Shown: one piece after another, positions 23,323-34,679 of the stretch
How positions within the stretch are numbered: position 1 is the stretch's first letter
Layout: each line of letters starts with the position of its first letter
Assembly: GCA_037447655.1 (NCBI GenBank)
Contig: JBBHKE010002906.1
Coordinates: 1-64,000 of the forward strand
Reading direction: 5' to 3'
DNA length: 64,000 nt
DNA from: Zygnema cylindricum
Lineage: Eukaryota; Streptophyta; Zygnematophyceae; Zygnematales; Zygnemataceae
Program-made: the position numbers and the translations under genes
The notes under the pieces: model-generated
Database searches by the model: none
The model's input: the letters and a program-made list of their open reading frames with translations, nothing else
What the model was told of the DNA's origin: nothing

Positions 23323-24290
23323 TGTAACAGTAATAGCGGATTGAACTTGTTTAGAAAATAATATTCAGGTGTTATGATTATAAAGTACTAAATATGGTAG
23401 ACGTCCGCAAAAGAATCACACTATTTGGAGTTATATTTTAAAAATTATTACGGTGGGTGTATTTAGGTGACAGCGTGGGGTCTAAATAACAAGTGGGTAT
23501 TATTGAAACGGGTTAAGGGTCAAATTAGTACCGAAATTACGCGTGTACGTTTCATAAAGTTCTAATGAAACGTTTAGTATGCACGGTGGTTCGTTTCGTA
23601 CAAATTTTAGTACGAAACGTCACTTTCACTTAAGGGAATTTCGTGGGAGGTTTCGCGTGCGAAATTTGTTACGCACGATCGTGCGAAGTCGCGTTTCGTT
23701 TGGCGCGCACTTTTGCACGTAAATGTTACGTAGTGAAACGTAACGCTTGATTGGTTAGTAAAGTGCTAAGTATTTAGTAAGAGATTTCGCACGTTTTTGC
23801 ATTGGGCAGTCTGAGTCCTTGTTGATCAATGATTAGCCCAGATAAAAGCCTGTTAAAACGGAGCGTTCACTCTAGCCTGGCTAGTCCAGGGCGATGATGG
23901 ATAAATAGTGAAGTGTAAGAGGAGAGTAAACATCTTTTCCTTTGGAAAAGTTTGTGGAAATTCCGGCTGATCTTGGTCCTGAGCGATTAATACCAAATTG
24001 GAGAAAAAGGCATTTTTGCATTGAAATCTCTTACTAACTAAATAGTGTTTTAGTAGTTAAGAGATAATTATTAAGAGTGGAGAGTAGTGGAAAACACTTT
24101 AATAAGAAGGGTTGAGCCATGAGGGCAAGAGACCAAACCAATGTTATGTGGACAGAAGCTTCTTCTAATTTAAAGTTTATCCTTATGTGAGTGTGGTCCA
24201 ATGTGGATGTGTATTTTCCAATGTGTGGAATGTGTGGTTGGGATTGTTTGTAGTAATGGGATATTCTGAGAGGTAGGAGATCCTGTTACA
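23323..24290 (+). repeat. GyB 3' LTR (968 bp)
   Basis: It starts TGTAACAGTAATAGCGG after the polypurine tract and ends CCTGTTACA. The interior resembles the GyD LTR (56939-57860) in reverse orientation. Confidence 0.85.
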
Positions 24291-24480
24291 AGAAACCACA
24301 TGTAAATAAAAGTGTTTCACATGTAAATAAAAGTGTTCCTGACAGTCAATTTTTGTCTTTACGTGAGCTCCACGGTGAGAGCAATTAGCCGCAAAATTGA
24401 AATTTAATCGTGTAAGCGTTACATTGAACTTAGACGCAAATTGAAACGTAATCTCTTTAGACTAAAGTATTATAAGTATT
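24291..24480. repeat. Left arm of an interrupted inverted repeat
   Basis: Block 1 (24296-24388, with TTTACGTGAGCTCCACGGTG) pairs with the reverse complement at 26425-26500. Block 2 (about 24388-24470, with TTACATTGAACTTAGACGC) pairs with 25603-25688. The right arm is split by about 740 bp, suggesting an insertion into an older foldback or TIR element. Confidence 0.65.
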
Positions 24481-25100
24481 GTACGGAAACATTAAAACGC
24501 ACCAAACGAAATTTGCTCTCAATGTAAGAATATTGATTCGTAGATAGTGTGGCTCAATTTCGTCGCGCGTGACGACGCGCATTTTTTTCATTTAATTTCA
24601 ATTGATATTTTACGTGGGTTCGTTCTATTCATAGTTGTTCACGGCGTTTAGTGTGAATGATTTAATCGCGACGAATTATACGTAACAAACGCATTAAACC
24701 TTTTGAAAAAATCGTAAAATTTGTTAATGAATTCTCGTCTGTACTATTCCGTACATGTAAACAAAAATATATTTCACATATACCGCAGTTTGTACATTTT
24801 TCGTACATTTTATATATCTTTTCGATTTAGTCCGTACATTTTTGGAAAAATTTTGTACATTTACCCTTCCAAACCGTACAGCAATCGCAAAATACCGTAC
24901 AGTTTCCTTAAATTAGCCGTTCAGTTTTCCGGACAGAAAGTACATCGCGTTTTTTTCCGATTTATTCAAAAGTCACGAATTATACGTTTTAATCGGAAAA
25001 AAAAGAAAATTTCCTGCGATTTGAACAACTATGGTTCTATTATAGTGTACAAATTTTATTTCGTTTTGTGCATTCTAATATTTCCGTACAAGACTTATAG
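24481..25100. other. AT-rich non-coding, many GTAC motifs
   Basis: No gene. TGTACATTTTTCGTACATTT-like runs recur and resemble, in reverse orientation, 41700-42150. Probably non-autonomous element bodies. Confidence 0.4.
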
Positions 25101-25102
25101 TA

Positions 25103-25600
25103 CACCGCGAATTGTAATTAGAGTAATGAAAAAATTAGAGTACAAGAACTAAAAAAAAAAAATAGAGTAATTAACGCTAATTTATGTGATAGAGATGTTT
25201 CAACTATGAAGTTTACTCTAATTTATTTAAGTACTCTAATCTGGCACGCTAATATCCTCTACTGTAAATAAGGAATTCGTACAGAATTTGGTAAAACGTA
25301 CAGTTTATCGTCACTATGACGTTTGCACTACGCGGTTTGATAAAACGCAGTTACATGATAACGGCCTGTATTAAATCATTATTTGTGTTTTTTTACTTAA
25401 TAAAGTACAATTTTGCACAGTTGGAGGTCATCCGTACTCCACACTATTTTAAAACCAACCTATATTAAAATTAAAAACGTTTATTAAACTTTACCTTAAA
25501 TAGAATAATGAAAAAATTAGAATCATTTATTTCATATGATAGAGTCGAAATTTTCCGGCGACCGAATTAGAGTAATTTACTCTAATTACAATTCGCGGTG
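25103..25600. mobile_element. MITE, CACCGCGAATTG family, TA target duplication
   Basis: The 24-bp terminal inverted repeats, CACCGCGAATTGTAATTAG then AGTAA, are perfect. TA flanks both sides (25101-25102, 25601-25602). Length is 498 bp with no ORF. It lies inside the larger inverted repeat described at 24291. Confidence 0.8.
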
Positions 25601-25690
25601 TACTTTAGTTTAAAGAGGTTTCGTTTCAATTTGCGTCTAAGTTCAATGTAACGCTTAAACGATTAAATTTCAAATTTTCGGCTAAGGGTG
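25601..25690. repeat. Right arm, block 2, of the inverted repeat
   Basis: Reverse complement of about 24388-24470, sharing TTGCGTCTAAGTTCAATGTA. Confidence 0.65.
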
Positions 25691-26424
25691 ACGTTTCATC
25701 AGGCGAAAAGTGGCGTAGTTTACAGAAATCCGCGACCCTCCGTACCAAATCGTACTGCCTATTTTGTTTTTATAGGAAAAACAACATTACAGATAATCTT
25801 GTCGATACTCTCCCAAGGTCTTGGAGGTAATACTAGACGTCGGATGTTCATTTGCGAGGAGTTCGCTTCATTTTTTTTCTGTAACTATTAACCCACCTCA
25901 AGGAAATGGGTTGGCAGATACAGAAAAAAAAAAGTTCGTGACACGCTGGACGATTAAGCTACGAGTCATGATGGAAAACTAATGAAAAATCTTAAGATTT
26001 GCACATGACACACGCTTTCCAAAATACAACCGAAATAAAAAACGAAATTTCGTAACATTCTTTCGTCACGCTATATTCGGTAACTTTTGTTCGTCACACT
26101 ATTTCTCTCGAAAAACTTTCGTTATATTCAAAAATAGAAACCCTAAAAAATGAACTGGCGTACAGACTGGCGTCAGTAGAAAGTATAAAAGTTATGTCGT
26201 ATGATTACTTCGTACACAAGTACATGGTACAAAAGTGAAGATTTGAACCTAAGTTCGTCGGTGCTAAAAATCTAAAAGATATTCAATATCAGATCGTTTG
26301 CCTGGCGCCAGTCATTTTAGAACACGTGGCTTATAGACTTTACGTGATGGAACATCGATTCAATCGACCTGGTCTGTAGAGTTTGCCGTACAATTACATA
26401 AACGTTTGATGGAACTTCACCATA
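25691..26424. other. Non-coding stretch between inverted-repeat blocks
   Basis: AT-rich, no gene recognised. It separates the two blocks of the right arm. Confidence 0.4.
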
Positions 26425-26510
26425 AGTGCTCTCACCGTGGAGCTCACGTAAAGACAAAAAGTGACTACCTGCAACACTTTTATGTACATGTGGTTGCCGC
26501 AGTTTTGTTA
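26425..26510. repeat. Right arm, block 1, of the inverted repeat
   Basis: Contains CACCGTGGAGCTCACGTAAA and TACATGTGGTTGCCG, the reverse complement of the block at 24296-24388. Confidence 0.65.
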
Positions 26511-27788
26511 CCGTAAACATTTGCCGGCCGAGTGAATTGCTAATTTTATTATGATGATAAACGTCCGCAAGCGCGGCGAATTTTGAAGCGGTTGAAACAC
26601 TATTTTGAAAGTCAAAGCTGTTTAACCGATTGACCGTCAAATTTGTACTCAACGGTACTTTACTTGTACCAATGTGTACTTCAAAAGTATAATTTTTGAC
26701 AAAGTGACGTAAGTGACTGTGCACAACCAAAACAGTCACTGTCCTGATCAATTCCTTAAAATATTTATTCTAATTTATCATTAACTCTAATTTTTAAACT
26801 GCTTTGTAATAATTGTCAGCGCATAATATCTTCACACTAAAATATGTGCATGTACGAAATTGTTCAAATCGTACCCCGTAGTTTTGTGACATATGCGTCA
26901 TTTTTTCCAAAACACATTAACATGCGCGCGCGTTAGCGTAAATATTTTTTCGGTACTTTTTTACTTGAAAAAGTACAAAATAATACGGATCTGATAGTCC
27001 ATGCATCACACTATTTAGAAGGGCACTATATTACAAGTATGAACCCTATTAGGTGGGGTACCTCAAATAATGTTCATAAACATTTTGAATGATTAATTCT
27101 ATTTGGGAATTTGCCTAAAAAAACGAGGTACCTCAATTAGAGTCATGAACGCTAATAGCGATTCACGGTGTAGTCATAAGAAATAGTTTGTCATAAGCTG
27201 CAACCAATATAGTACAACAGGAAACGCGAAAGAGCCCTCGACAACAGTACAGATGTAGAATAACATAAAAGACGTAAAGTGCGGGTTTAATTCTACGGAG
27301 GTATATTATTTCTTGTATTAAACGACTACGTACACTGCCAATCTCTATGGTTTCTTTAGCGTATAGGAATAATTATACTGATTTACGCTAATTAGGAATT
27401 TGAAAATTTTCAGAAAAAACATATTTTCTATTGATTACTAATGCTAATTTGGGTATTTGAAAAAAAAATATGACGGTCGCAAACATGCTTACGCTAATAC
27501 AGGTACTTATCCAAAATTGACAAATCGTACACAAATCCTATTTTCACACAGTCGAAACGTGGTTATTAGACAAATTTGTGCGAACGTGATATTTGACAGC
27601 CCGATTTCATCCCCTTTTTAGAGCGTATATTCTCATGCGTCCACGGTTTCTAAAACTCATTAATTATATTTTCACTTAAAAAGGTACAATTCAGTACGGT
27701 ATGACACTTATCGCATATCACACTATTTAAATAACAACGTACTTTCGTTTTTACGCTAATTGGACAAAAAACTCTTAATGGCATAAAG
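26511..27788. repeat. MITE remnants (CACCGCG family)
   Basis: A right terminus AACGCTAATAGCGATTCAC-GGTG-TA lies near 27149-27174. A module (TTTTACTT-AAAAAGTACAA, then CACACTATTT) repeats at 25390, 26960 and 27670. No coding sequence. GyC is inserted at 27789 in one of these elements; its other half continues at 40608. Confidence 0.55.
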
Positions 27789-28281
27789 TGTAATAGGGTT
27801 ACAGAGTTGGGTACTTAAGGGCTAGAGACCAGACTGCTATAGTTGCGTTTGCGAAGCAGCGCAGCTGCGATTCTAGACCAGCACAACATAGCACCATAGC
27901 AACTTAGTAGAATAGCGTAGCGCAGCATAGCAGCGCAACGTGGCAGTATAGTAACGCCGCAGAACGTAGATTTAACAGTATAGTTCCAGAAAGAGATTTT
28001 GGAAAGATCTCGGTTGACCGTGAAGGTCCACGTAAACACTTGTACAGTATTAGGTTGACTAGCAGCTAATTAGTTTAAATAGTGAAGCAAACGTAGTAAA
28101 AGGAAAGAATCTTGGAGTAGACCTTTGCAGTGAGCTGTGAACTTGTAATCTTCCTCCCGATTAATAAAGCTTGACCTTTTTTCTGGGAGTACTATGTGCT
28201 CTTGCTGTTGCTACGAGGAGATCATTGGAGTCTTTCCACTGTGCATTATAGTGTGTTGTGGGTTTATTTTTCCCTTCTACA
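27789..28281 (+). repeat. GyC 5' LTR (493 bp)
   Basis: Same length and nearly the same sequence as 40115-40607, including the GCAGCGCAGCTGCGATTC block and the CTCTTGCTGTTGCTAC block near the 3' end. Confidence 0.92.
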
Positions 28282-29243
28282 TGTTGTCCATAGCTTATTT
28301 CAGCCATGGATTACTCACGGAAACACCCACAGACTACCTCAAAAACAGCTGTGTTTCAGACGACACAGATTACTCCACAATAAACAAAATGATCTCAAAC
28401 TGCACTAATATGCAGTATATCATATACACTGTAAACTCTCAAAGTTACAGCCAAATCCACCAAGGCATATAGAAGATGTAAGCTCCAGAGTTTCCCAAAT
28501 GTAGCTAACAGCTTCACAAACTAGCCACTTAGACTGTACACAGAATCTTACAGAGATACTGGAATACAATGAAACTTCACACACATATAGATTCTATATC
28601 ATAGAATAACTCCACAAAGTTTCACATCAAAGCACCAATCAGAGTGATCACACCAACAGGTCAAAGATGCAGAAAACAGTTTGCCATAGCTTTGATTAAC
28701 TTGACTGCGATACATAAAATAATCTAAGTCCTGCAAGTTATACTCAGAGTACGGAGGCATACCATCCGTACTGTATCTACTCTAATAACCTAACTAGTCA
28801 AAAGGACAAACCTTTGTTGTACAGAATATTTACACCGTACTCTTCGTATGTCAAAAACTAAGCTACCACTAAGCAACCACTAAGCTACCACTATCGTTTA
28901 ATCATCATTACTTGAAATCTATCCTATTCATATTATCCGTAGTTGCGCTGGCTACGCTGGCTGCGCTTTCCGTACGGATCATAAAAATAGCCGCAACTGC
29001 GTTGACTTAACTGCGTCGCAGCTGCTCCGTACCGGCGGCGCCTATTTAACCATTCCGTTTATTTTACATCGGATTGCTTCGCGATCTGCCGTCCATTTGT
29101 CATTGCTTGCTCACACCACTCAATGAGTCTTTTACGTAACTTTAATTATCAATCCGTTCGCTCCCCCAATCCGTGAATCTATTCAAACCTCCATATCAAA
29201 TCCAATTAGCAGTTACGCACGAAACTGATTTTTCAAAACAGCA
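28282..29243 (-). repeat. CoA 3' LTR (962 bp)
   Basis: Near-identical to 31973-32952; the other LTR is 18 bp longer because of two extra GGCTGCGCT units. It carries the same embedded gag start codons. Confidence 0.9.
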
Positions 29244-29282
29244 CTCCACCAAAAATTTAGTTTCGTGCACTCAGAAAAATAT

Positions 29283-29531
29283 GCAGCGTGTAATACTATG
29301 TTGCTACGCTGCGCTAGTTTGACATCGCAGCGCAGTATGAATTCAAAGTGCAGCGTGTACTGCTATGTTGCTACGCTGCGCTAGTTTGACATCGCAACGC
29401 AGTATGAATTCAAAGTGCAGCGTGTACTGCTATGTTCCTACGCTGCGCTAGTTTGACATCGTAACGCAGTATGAATACAAAGTGTAGCGGTGTACTACTA
29501 TGCTGCTAAGCTGCGCTAGTTTGACATCGCA
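29283..29531. repeat. Four tandem copies of a 67-bp unit
   Basis: Units start at 29283, 29350, 29417 and 29484, each with a GCTACGCTGCGCTAGTTTGA core. They lie in CoA between the gag 3' end and the 3' LTR. They carry no reading frame and are built on the GCTGCG motif. Confidence 0.9.
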
Positions 29532-30250
29532 GTCCTAACTGCTGCTTTTTTTTTTTCACTTTTAACTTCCTCCTCATAGCCTCATCTACTGAGACTAAAG
29601 CTTTCAAAATCTACACTCCCCCAAAGCTTTAGACGCATTAGTCTATGCTGTACGCAAATGTTTCCACTCTAATGGATAAACTAAGAAATAAAAAAATATT
29701 TAAATATTCAAAATTCTGTATCAACCTCCACTGTTCATCATACAATAAATTTAGCAAAAATAACACATCACCAATGTTTTGCCGACGTCGCCATTGCTCG
29801 TGCTACCCTCTGCCAATTCCAAGTTGCTTGCTGCCTTCTTGCAAAAAGTGTCCTGTAATAGCTCTTCTTACACCATAAATGCATAACCCTTGAATATTTA
29901 GTTGCCTGCACCTGGAATAAAATAATCAGCATGTAAGTGTCATACGTCACCACTCCTTTCGCTGCGCCGCTAAGTTGCGTCGGTGTTTGCGACGCGAACT
30001 TCTTCTGATGATTCTCCACTGCTTTCGCTGCGCTCTGCCATGTCTCCCGAAATTTTCCTTCCTTCTCTGCTCTCTGCCATGTCTCCCGAAATTTTCCTTC
30101 CTGAACAAGTCATTGCTTCCACCACCTTCTTCGTCTTCAAGAATACATAAATAAATCTTTTTGTTTCTTTTCAACTAACTCAACAAGGAAGAATACAAAT
30201 CTAAAGTCCAACCAAAAACAAATCGAATGTCAAAAATATCCTCCAGAAAA
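29532..30250. other. CoA 3' non-coding region
   Basis: Between gag and the 67-bp repeats. A 40-bp purine/pyrimidine block (CTCTGCCATGTCTCCCGAAA) occurs twice near 30030 and 30070. No pol sequence found. Confidence 0.55.
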
Positions 30251-31998
30251 TCATTTCTCCCGCTCTCTTTTCTTGATCAATTTTTGAGCATGTTTTCTCT
30301 TACCCTTGATCCTTTGAATATTACATCTTCTTTTTGTTTTCTTCATGATCTTTTGTCTTGTTTGAAAGTTTACATTTCTGTCACAATTTTCTGCTAGTTT
30401 AATGTCACAAATACTAGTTTTCTGTTTCACCTTCATGTTTTTCTTCATAGATTTGCTACTTCCATCAACTTCATTTATCTGATAAATTTTAATTTTGATT
30501 CTTCTTCTTTTCAGTTGCACTTTTTCTTTGCTATTTTCCTTTCCTATATTTCTAACTTTTGCATTTCTATTACATTTTTCACTCCCACAAACTTCTTTTC
30601 TCACTCCGATTTTCTGAACAGTTTTTCTTTGTTCTTCTCCTAGTTCACCAATTTTTACTGCCACTTTATTCCTAGTTTCTGCTTCTAAGTGTCCATATCT
30701 TCCTTCAACTCCTCTTGCTTCAGTTAACAAACTTTCTTGTAGGCAATTTTCACTCACAGATTTGTCATCTGATAAGGTCACAGAAATCGTGTCCTTCTCT
30801 CTTTCGTCCTTCACCACACTATTTTTGGTGACATAACTCCTTCCACCAGTTTCCACATTATACACCTCATTCCTAATTCCAGTTTTCTTCATATCTTCGC
30901 CCTGTCCTTCTAGATAAATTGGGTTTAGTTTATTAGTCTTTATGTTTAAGTATTTTTCGGCTTGCACTTCCAAGTGACCTTCACTTCCTCTAATTTTTCT
31001 TACTTCAAACAACTCTTCCTCTTGTAACTCTTTGTTACTCACCAATCTAACGTCTGAAAAAGGGACAGTCACCAAATCCTTTTCTGTCACCTCCTCCTTT
31101 ACTCCATTCCAAACACCACAGAAGGTCGGTAAATACATAAATTCGTCAACACACGGTGTATACCTTTTGTCATTTTTCGAGTGTTGTCTCTCACTCACGA
31201 AAGCACTGGATTCCTTTCTTGTTGGGGTTCGAACTAGGGTGTTGTCCCATCCATCTCTAAACTTCCCTGTAACACATGCACTTTTATATGATGGACATAC
31301 CCTGAAGGTATGTCCTAAATCATTACAGTAAAAACAATTCTTTGGCCGATCTCCGAACTCACTATTACCTTTAACTTTCTGAAACTGAGACTTAGATTCC
31401 TTTATATTCCTTTCACTTGATAAGACCTTTCTATTAGTCTCTTCATCTAGAATACCTCGTCTAGCTACAGTTACGCTCCAATCATTTTTATCAATTAAAG
31501 TCAATCGATCTAGTGCACTCTTATATTCTTTGGGTAGACTTCTCATTAACAAGATAGCTTGTTGAGCATCTGTAAAGTTTCCCCCCGACAAATCATTTTC
31601 TGCAAATAATACTTGTAAGTCAATACAGTGTTTTTCATACTACCTCCTACATACTTGTGTTCAACTATTTTGGTAACACTACTAAGCCAATGATATAAAA
31701 ACGTCTTTGCATACATACATTCTAAGCTCTTCCATAATTTAGCTGCCTTTTTAAAACTTAAGTATGACATTACCAAATCCTCAGTCAAGAAGTTCTTGAT
31801 AACCCTTAGACACTCATGATTTTTCCTTTTCCATCCAGTTGATGTTTCGGCCAAGGTACCGTCCACCACATCCATTAGCTCCATCATCTCGAAGTAGCTC
31901 TCGAGCGCACACTTCCAGTAGTGATATTTTGATACATCAAATATAGGTAGCCATGGGTGTGGGCCCATAACCTGTTGTCCATAGCTTATTTCAGCCAT
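30251..31998 (-). CDS. CoA gag with long basic C-terminal extension (one frameshift)
   Basis: ATG at 31998 lies inside the 5' LTR, and the ORF reads MAEISYGQQ across the LTR end and PBS. The copia gag region follows (MELMDVVDG, KIVEHKYVGGSM). A one-base indel in the A5 run after GGSMK, near 31640, moves the frame; FAENDLSGGNF...MRSLPKEYKSALD then continues to 30251. CCHC knuckle: CFYCNDLGHTFRVC. Beyond the knuckle are about 340 residues with no known domain, alternating acidic and basic, ending in a KRKR-rich tail. The 446-codon second part is free of stops. Function beyond gag packaging is unknown. Confidence 0.75.
31959..31972 (-). other. CoA primer-binding site, half-tRNA initiator Met
   Basis: In element sense, GGTTATGGGCCCAC directly follows the LTR CAACA. 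It is the exact complement of the anticodon arm of plant initiator tRNA-Met (GTGGGCCCATAACC, containing CAT). This is the primer type known for Drosophila copia, which uses a 5' half-molecule of tRNA-iMet. It also encodes gag residues Q-V-M-G-P. Confidence 0.82.
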
Positions 31999-32952
31999 GG
32001 ATTACTCACGGAAACACCCACAGACTACCTCAAAAACAGCTGTGTTTCAGACGACACAGATTACTCCACAATAAACAAAATGATCTCAAACTGCACCAAT
32101 ATGCAGTATACCATATACACAGTAAACTCCAAAAGTTACAGCCAAATCCACCACGGCATCTAGAAGATATAAGCTCCAGAGTTTCCCAAAAATAGCTGAC
32201 AACTTCACAAACTAACCACTTAGACTATTCACAGAATCTTACAGAGATACTGGAATACAATTAAACTTCAGACACATATAGATTTTATATCATAGAATAA
32301 CTCCACAAAGTTTCACATGAAAAAACCAATCAGAGTGATCACACCAACAGGTCAAAGATGCAGAAAACAGTTTGCCATTACTTTGATTAACTTGACTGCG
32401 ATACATAAAATAATCTAAGTCCTGCAAGTTATGCTCAGAGTACGGAGGCATACCAGCCGTACTGTATCTACTCTAATAACCTAACTAGTCAAAAGGAAAA
32501 ACCTTTGTTGTACAGAATATTTACACCGTACTCTTCGTATGTCAAAAACTAAGCTACCACTAAGCAACCACTAAGCTACCACTATCGTTTAATTATCATT
32601 ACTTGAAATCTATCCTATTCATATTATCCGTAGTTGCGCTGGCTGCGCTGGCTGCGCTGGCTGCGCTGGCTGCGCTTTCCGTACGGATCATAAAAATAGC
32701 CGCAACTGCGTTGACTTAACTGCGTCGCAGCTGCTCCGTACCGGCGGCGCCTATTTCAACATTCCGTTTATTTTACATCGGATCGCTTCGCGATCCGCCG
32801 TCCATTTGTCATTGCTTGTTCACACCACTCAATGACTCTTTTACGTAACTTTAATTATCAATCCGTTCGCTCCCCCAATCCGTGAATCTATTCAAACCTT
32901 CATATCAAATCCAATTAGCAGTTACGCACGAAACTGATTTTTCAAAACAACA
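31973..32952 (-). repeat. CoA 5' LTR (980 bp)
   Basis: In element sense it starts TGTTGTTTTGAAAAATC and ends GGACAACA. The last 26 bases include the gag ATG. Confidence 0.9.
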
Positions 32953-32958
32953 CTACAT

Positions 32959-32970
32959 TGGTATCCGAGC
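32959..32970 (+). other. GyC primer-binding site, initiator tRNA-Met 3' end
   Basis: TGGTATCCGAGC, one mismatch from TGGTATCAGAGC. It was separated from its own 5' LTR by CoA, which inserted in the five bases between. Confidence 0.8.
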
Positions 32971-32991
32971 TATTCCTCGTGACTCGACAGC

Positions 32992-34312
32992 ATGGGAGAA
33001 CACGGGGTCTCTACCACGGAAATGTTAGCGCAAGTTCTTCGGGAGTTGGAAAACGTCCGGTTACAGAATGCTCTATTGAGTAACACCGTCGCAACCTTCG
33101 AATCTTGTCTTGGTGAACGACCTCATGGGAGCCTGGAGAGAGACTTAAGGACACCGAAGTTAAGACTTCGCGATGAGTTTGACCCGGCCAGACACAAGAA
33201 CCTTGATGCGTGGCTATTCTCCCTTGCGAATTACCTTCAGAATTTCCATAGCTTGTTGAATCGTGAGAAGATTCATTATGCGGGTGGTCTTCTAAAAGGG
33301 GTAGCGCGAGTATGGTGGAGGACAATGGTGGAAAACGATGAAATACCGCCTGTTTATACTCTTTTTATTCAACTGCTCTGTGACTCGTGGCAACCTGTTA
33401 ACAGAATTAAGGCGGCAATGGATAAGATTGCAATTTTGAAGCGTTCCTTAGTATTGGAGTACACGCAGCGGTTCTCGGTGTGCAAAGTTCAAATACCCTC
33501 GATGACGGAAGATGAAGCCATGGATCGTTAAGTTAAGGGGCTTAAGGCCTCCATTCGGAGAGATGTGGAGCAATGGCTCGCTTGAGACAGTATGACTCCT
33601 AGCCTCGGCGATTATCCAATTTGCGGAACGAACCGATTTGGTGGACTTCACCTTGCGTAGATCCTACCACTTTGGGTCGAGTAGCGGCGAGGGAGGTCGA
33701 CGTGATGATGGTCCAACCCCCATGGAGCTCGGAATAATTAATGAGGATAAAGAGGTGGTCAACGTGTTGCGGAAGAAGAAAAAGACTACCAAGGCCAGGA
33801 CCAATAACTTGTCCCCCGAGGAGCCCCAACAGAGAAAGCAAAACGACTTATGTTTCCAGTGCGGTTCCCCAGATCATATGGCCCGAGAATGCCCAAAAAA
33901 GAGTGGTCCTAAGAAGGGCAAGCTTAACGTCATGAGGTTAGCTGGTGAAGGGGGAGATCCCTTGATATTTCAAGGTCGATTTGGAGTGAGCGCAGCTAGC
34001 TTAATGGTGGACTTCGGCGCATCGGGGAACTTCATCAATGAGGTGACGGTGAAAAAGTTGAAACTTCCTCTCGTGGTGCTAACGGATCGTCAGTCGGTGC
34101 AATTGGCCGACGGAAGTTCCCTATCCATTACTCATTCTACTCCGAGGTTACGCATCAGAATTGGGAAGTTCCACTGGTTTGACACTCTTCATGTATTACC
34201 GCTTGGAGACCATGAAGTAATATTGGGGAAACCGTGGCTGCAAAAGTGGAACCCGACGATCGATTGGAGAAGTGGCGACATGAGAGTTAGGAAAGGTGAA
34301 AAAGAGTTTTAG
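32992..34312 (+). pseudogene. GyC gag and protease
   Basis: ATG at 32992, 22 bp after the PBS. Gag capsid block: LDAWLFSLANYLQNF, LKGVARVWWRTM, MDKIAILKRSLVLEYTQRF. A TAA at 33529 and then a frame change near 33610 break it. The second frame has the CCHC knuckle CFQCGSPDHMARECP, then an aspartic protease with MVDFGASGNFI (DTGA changed to DFGA) and VILGKPWLQKWNP. The DFGA change would be expected to impair the protease. The stop is at 34310. Confidence 0.85.
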
Positions 34313-34679
34313 GTAAAGGTAGGAGCGGCTAGTAAGGGATCGGAAGAGGGACGCCTGCTTTCGGCCTTACAGCTTAAGAGGGCACTCAGGAAGGGGGAGA
34401 CATTTGGTATGGCGGTCGTCCAACCTATGGTGGAAGGGAAGGAGGGGATTACGAAAGAATAGAGTAAAAAGGACCCCGACTTCGACTCGAAAGAGAGTGA
34501 CGACATCGGAAAGACTTCCGTAGAAGGCCCCGGAAGTCGTGACAGAACCTCTCGAGGAGTATGTTGATGTCTTTCCCCCGAAGCTTCCAAAAGGCTGACC
34601 TCCGAAGCCTGAAGTAGACCACAAGATCGAGCTTGTTCCCGGAGCGGTACCCCGACAAATCGGATGTACAAGATGAGCT

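Larger units (their letters stand above)
17349..24290 (+). mobile_element. GyB: Ty3/gypsy retrotransposon, plus strand, 5' LTR truncated
   Basis: Order is partial LTR, tRNA-Met PBS, gag, protease, RT, RNase H, integrase, PPT, full LTR (23323-24290). The domain order (integrase last) is Ty3/gypsy. It is non-functional through stops. A related copy, GyD, lies in inverse orientation at 56939-64000. Confidence 0.9.
28282..32952 (-). mobile_element. CoA: non-autonomous gag-only copia element
   Basis: LTRs at 28282-29243 and 31973-32952 begin TGTTG and end CAACA in element sense (the 3' copy starts TGCTG). The 5-bp target duplication is perfect: CTACA at 28277-28281 and 32953-32957. Internal DNA (2.7 kb) encodes only gag; no protease, integrase, RT or RNase H is present. 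It must depend on a partner such as the CoB/CoC lineage for pol. This fits the plant TR-GAG class (LTR elements with GAG only). Confidence 0.88.

Noticed and set aside
24721-25152. 143-codon ORF rich in Tyr, Phe and Ile
   Set aside because: Composition follows AT-rich GTAC-word DNA, and it runs into the MITE at 25103.
29283-29531. CRISPR-like array
   Set aside because: The 67-bp units are contiguous with no unique spacers and lie inside a eukaryotic retrotransposon.
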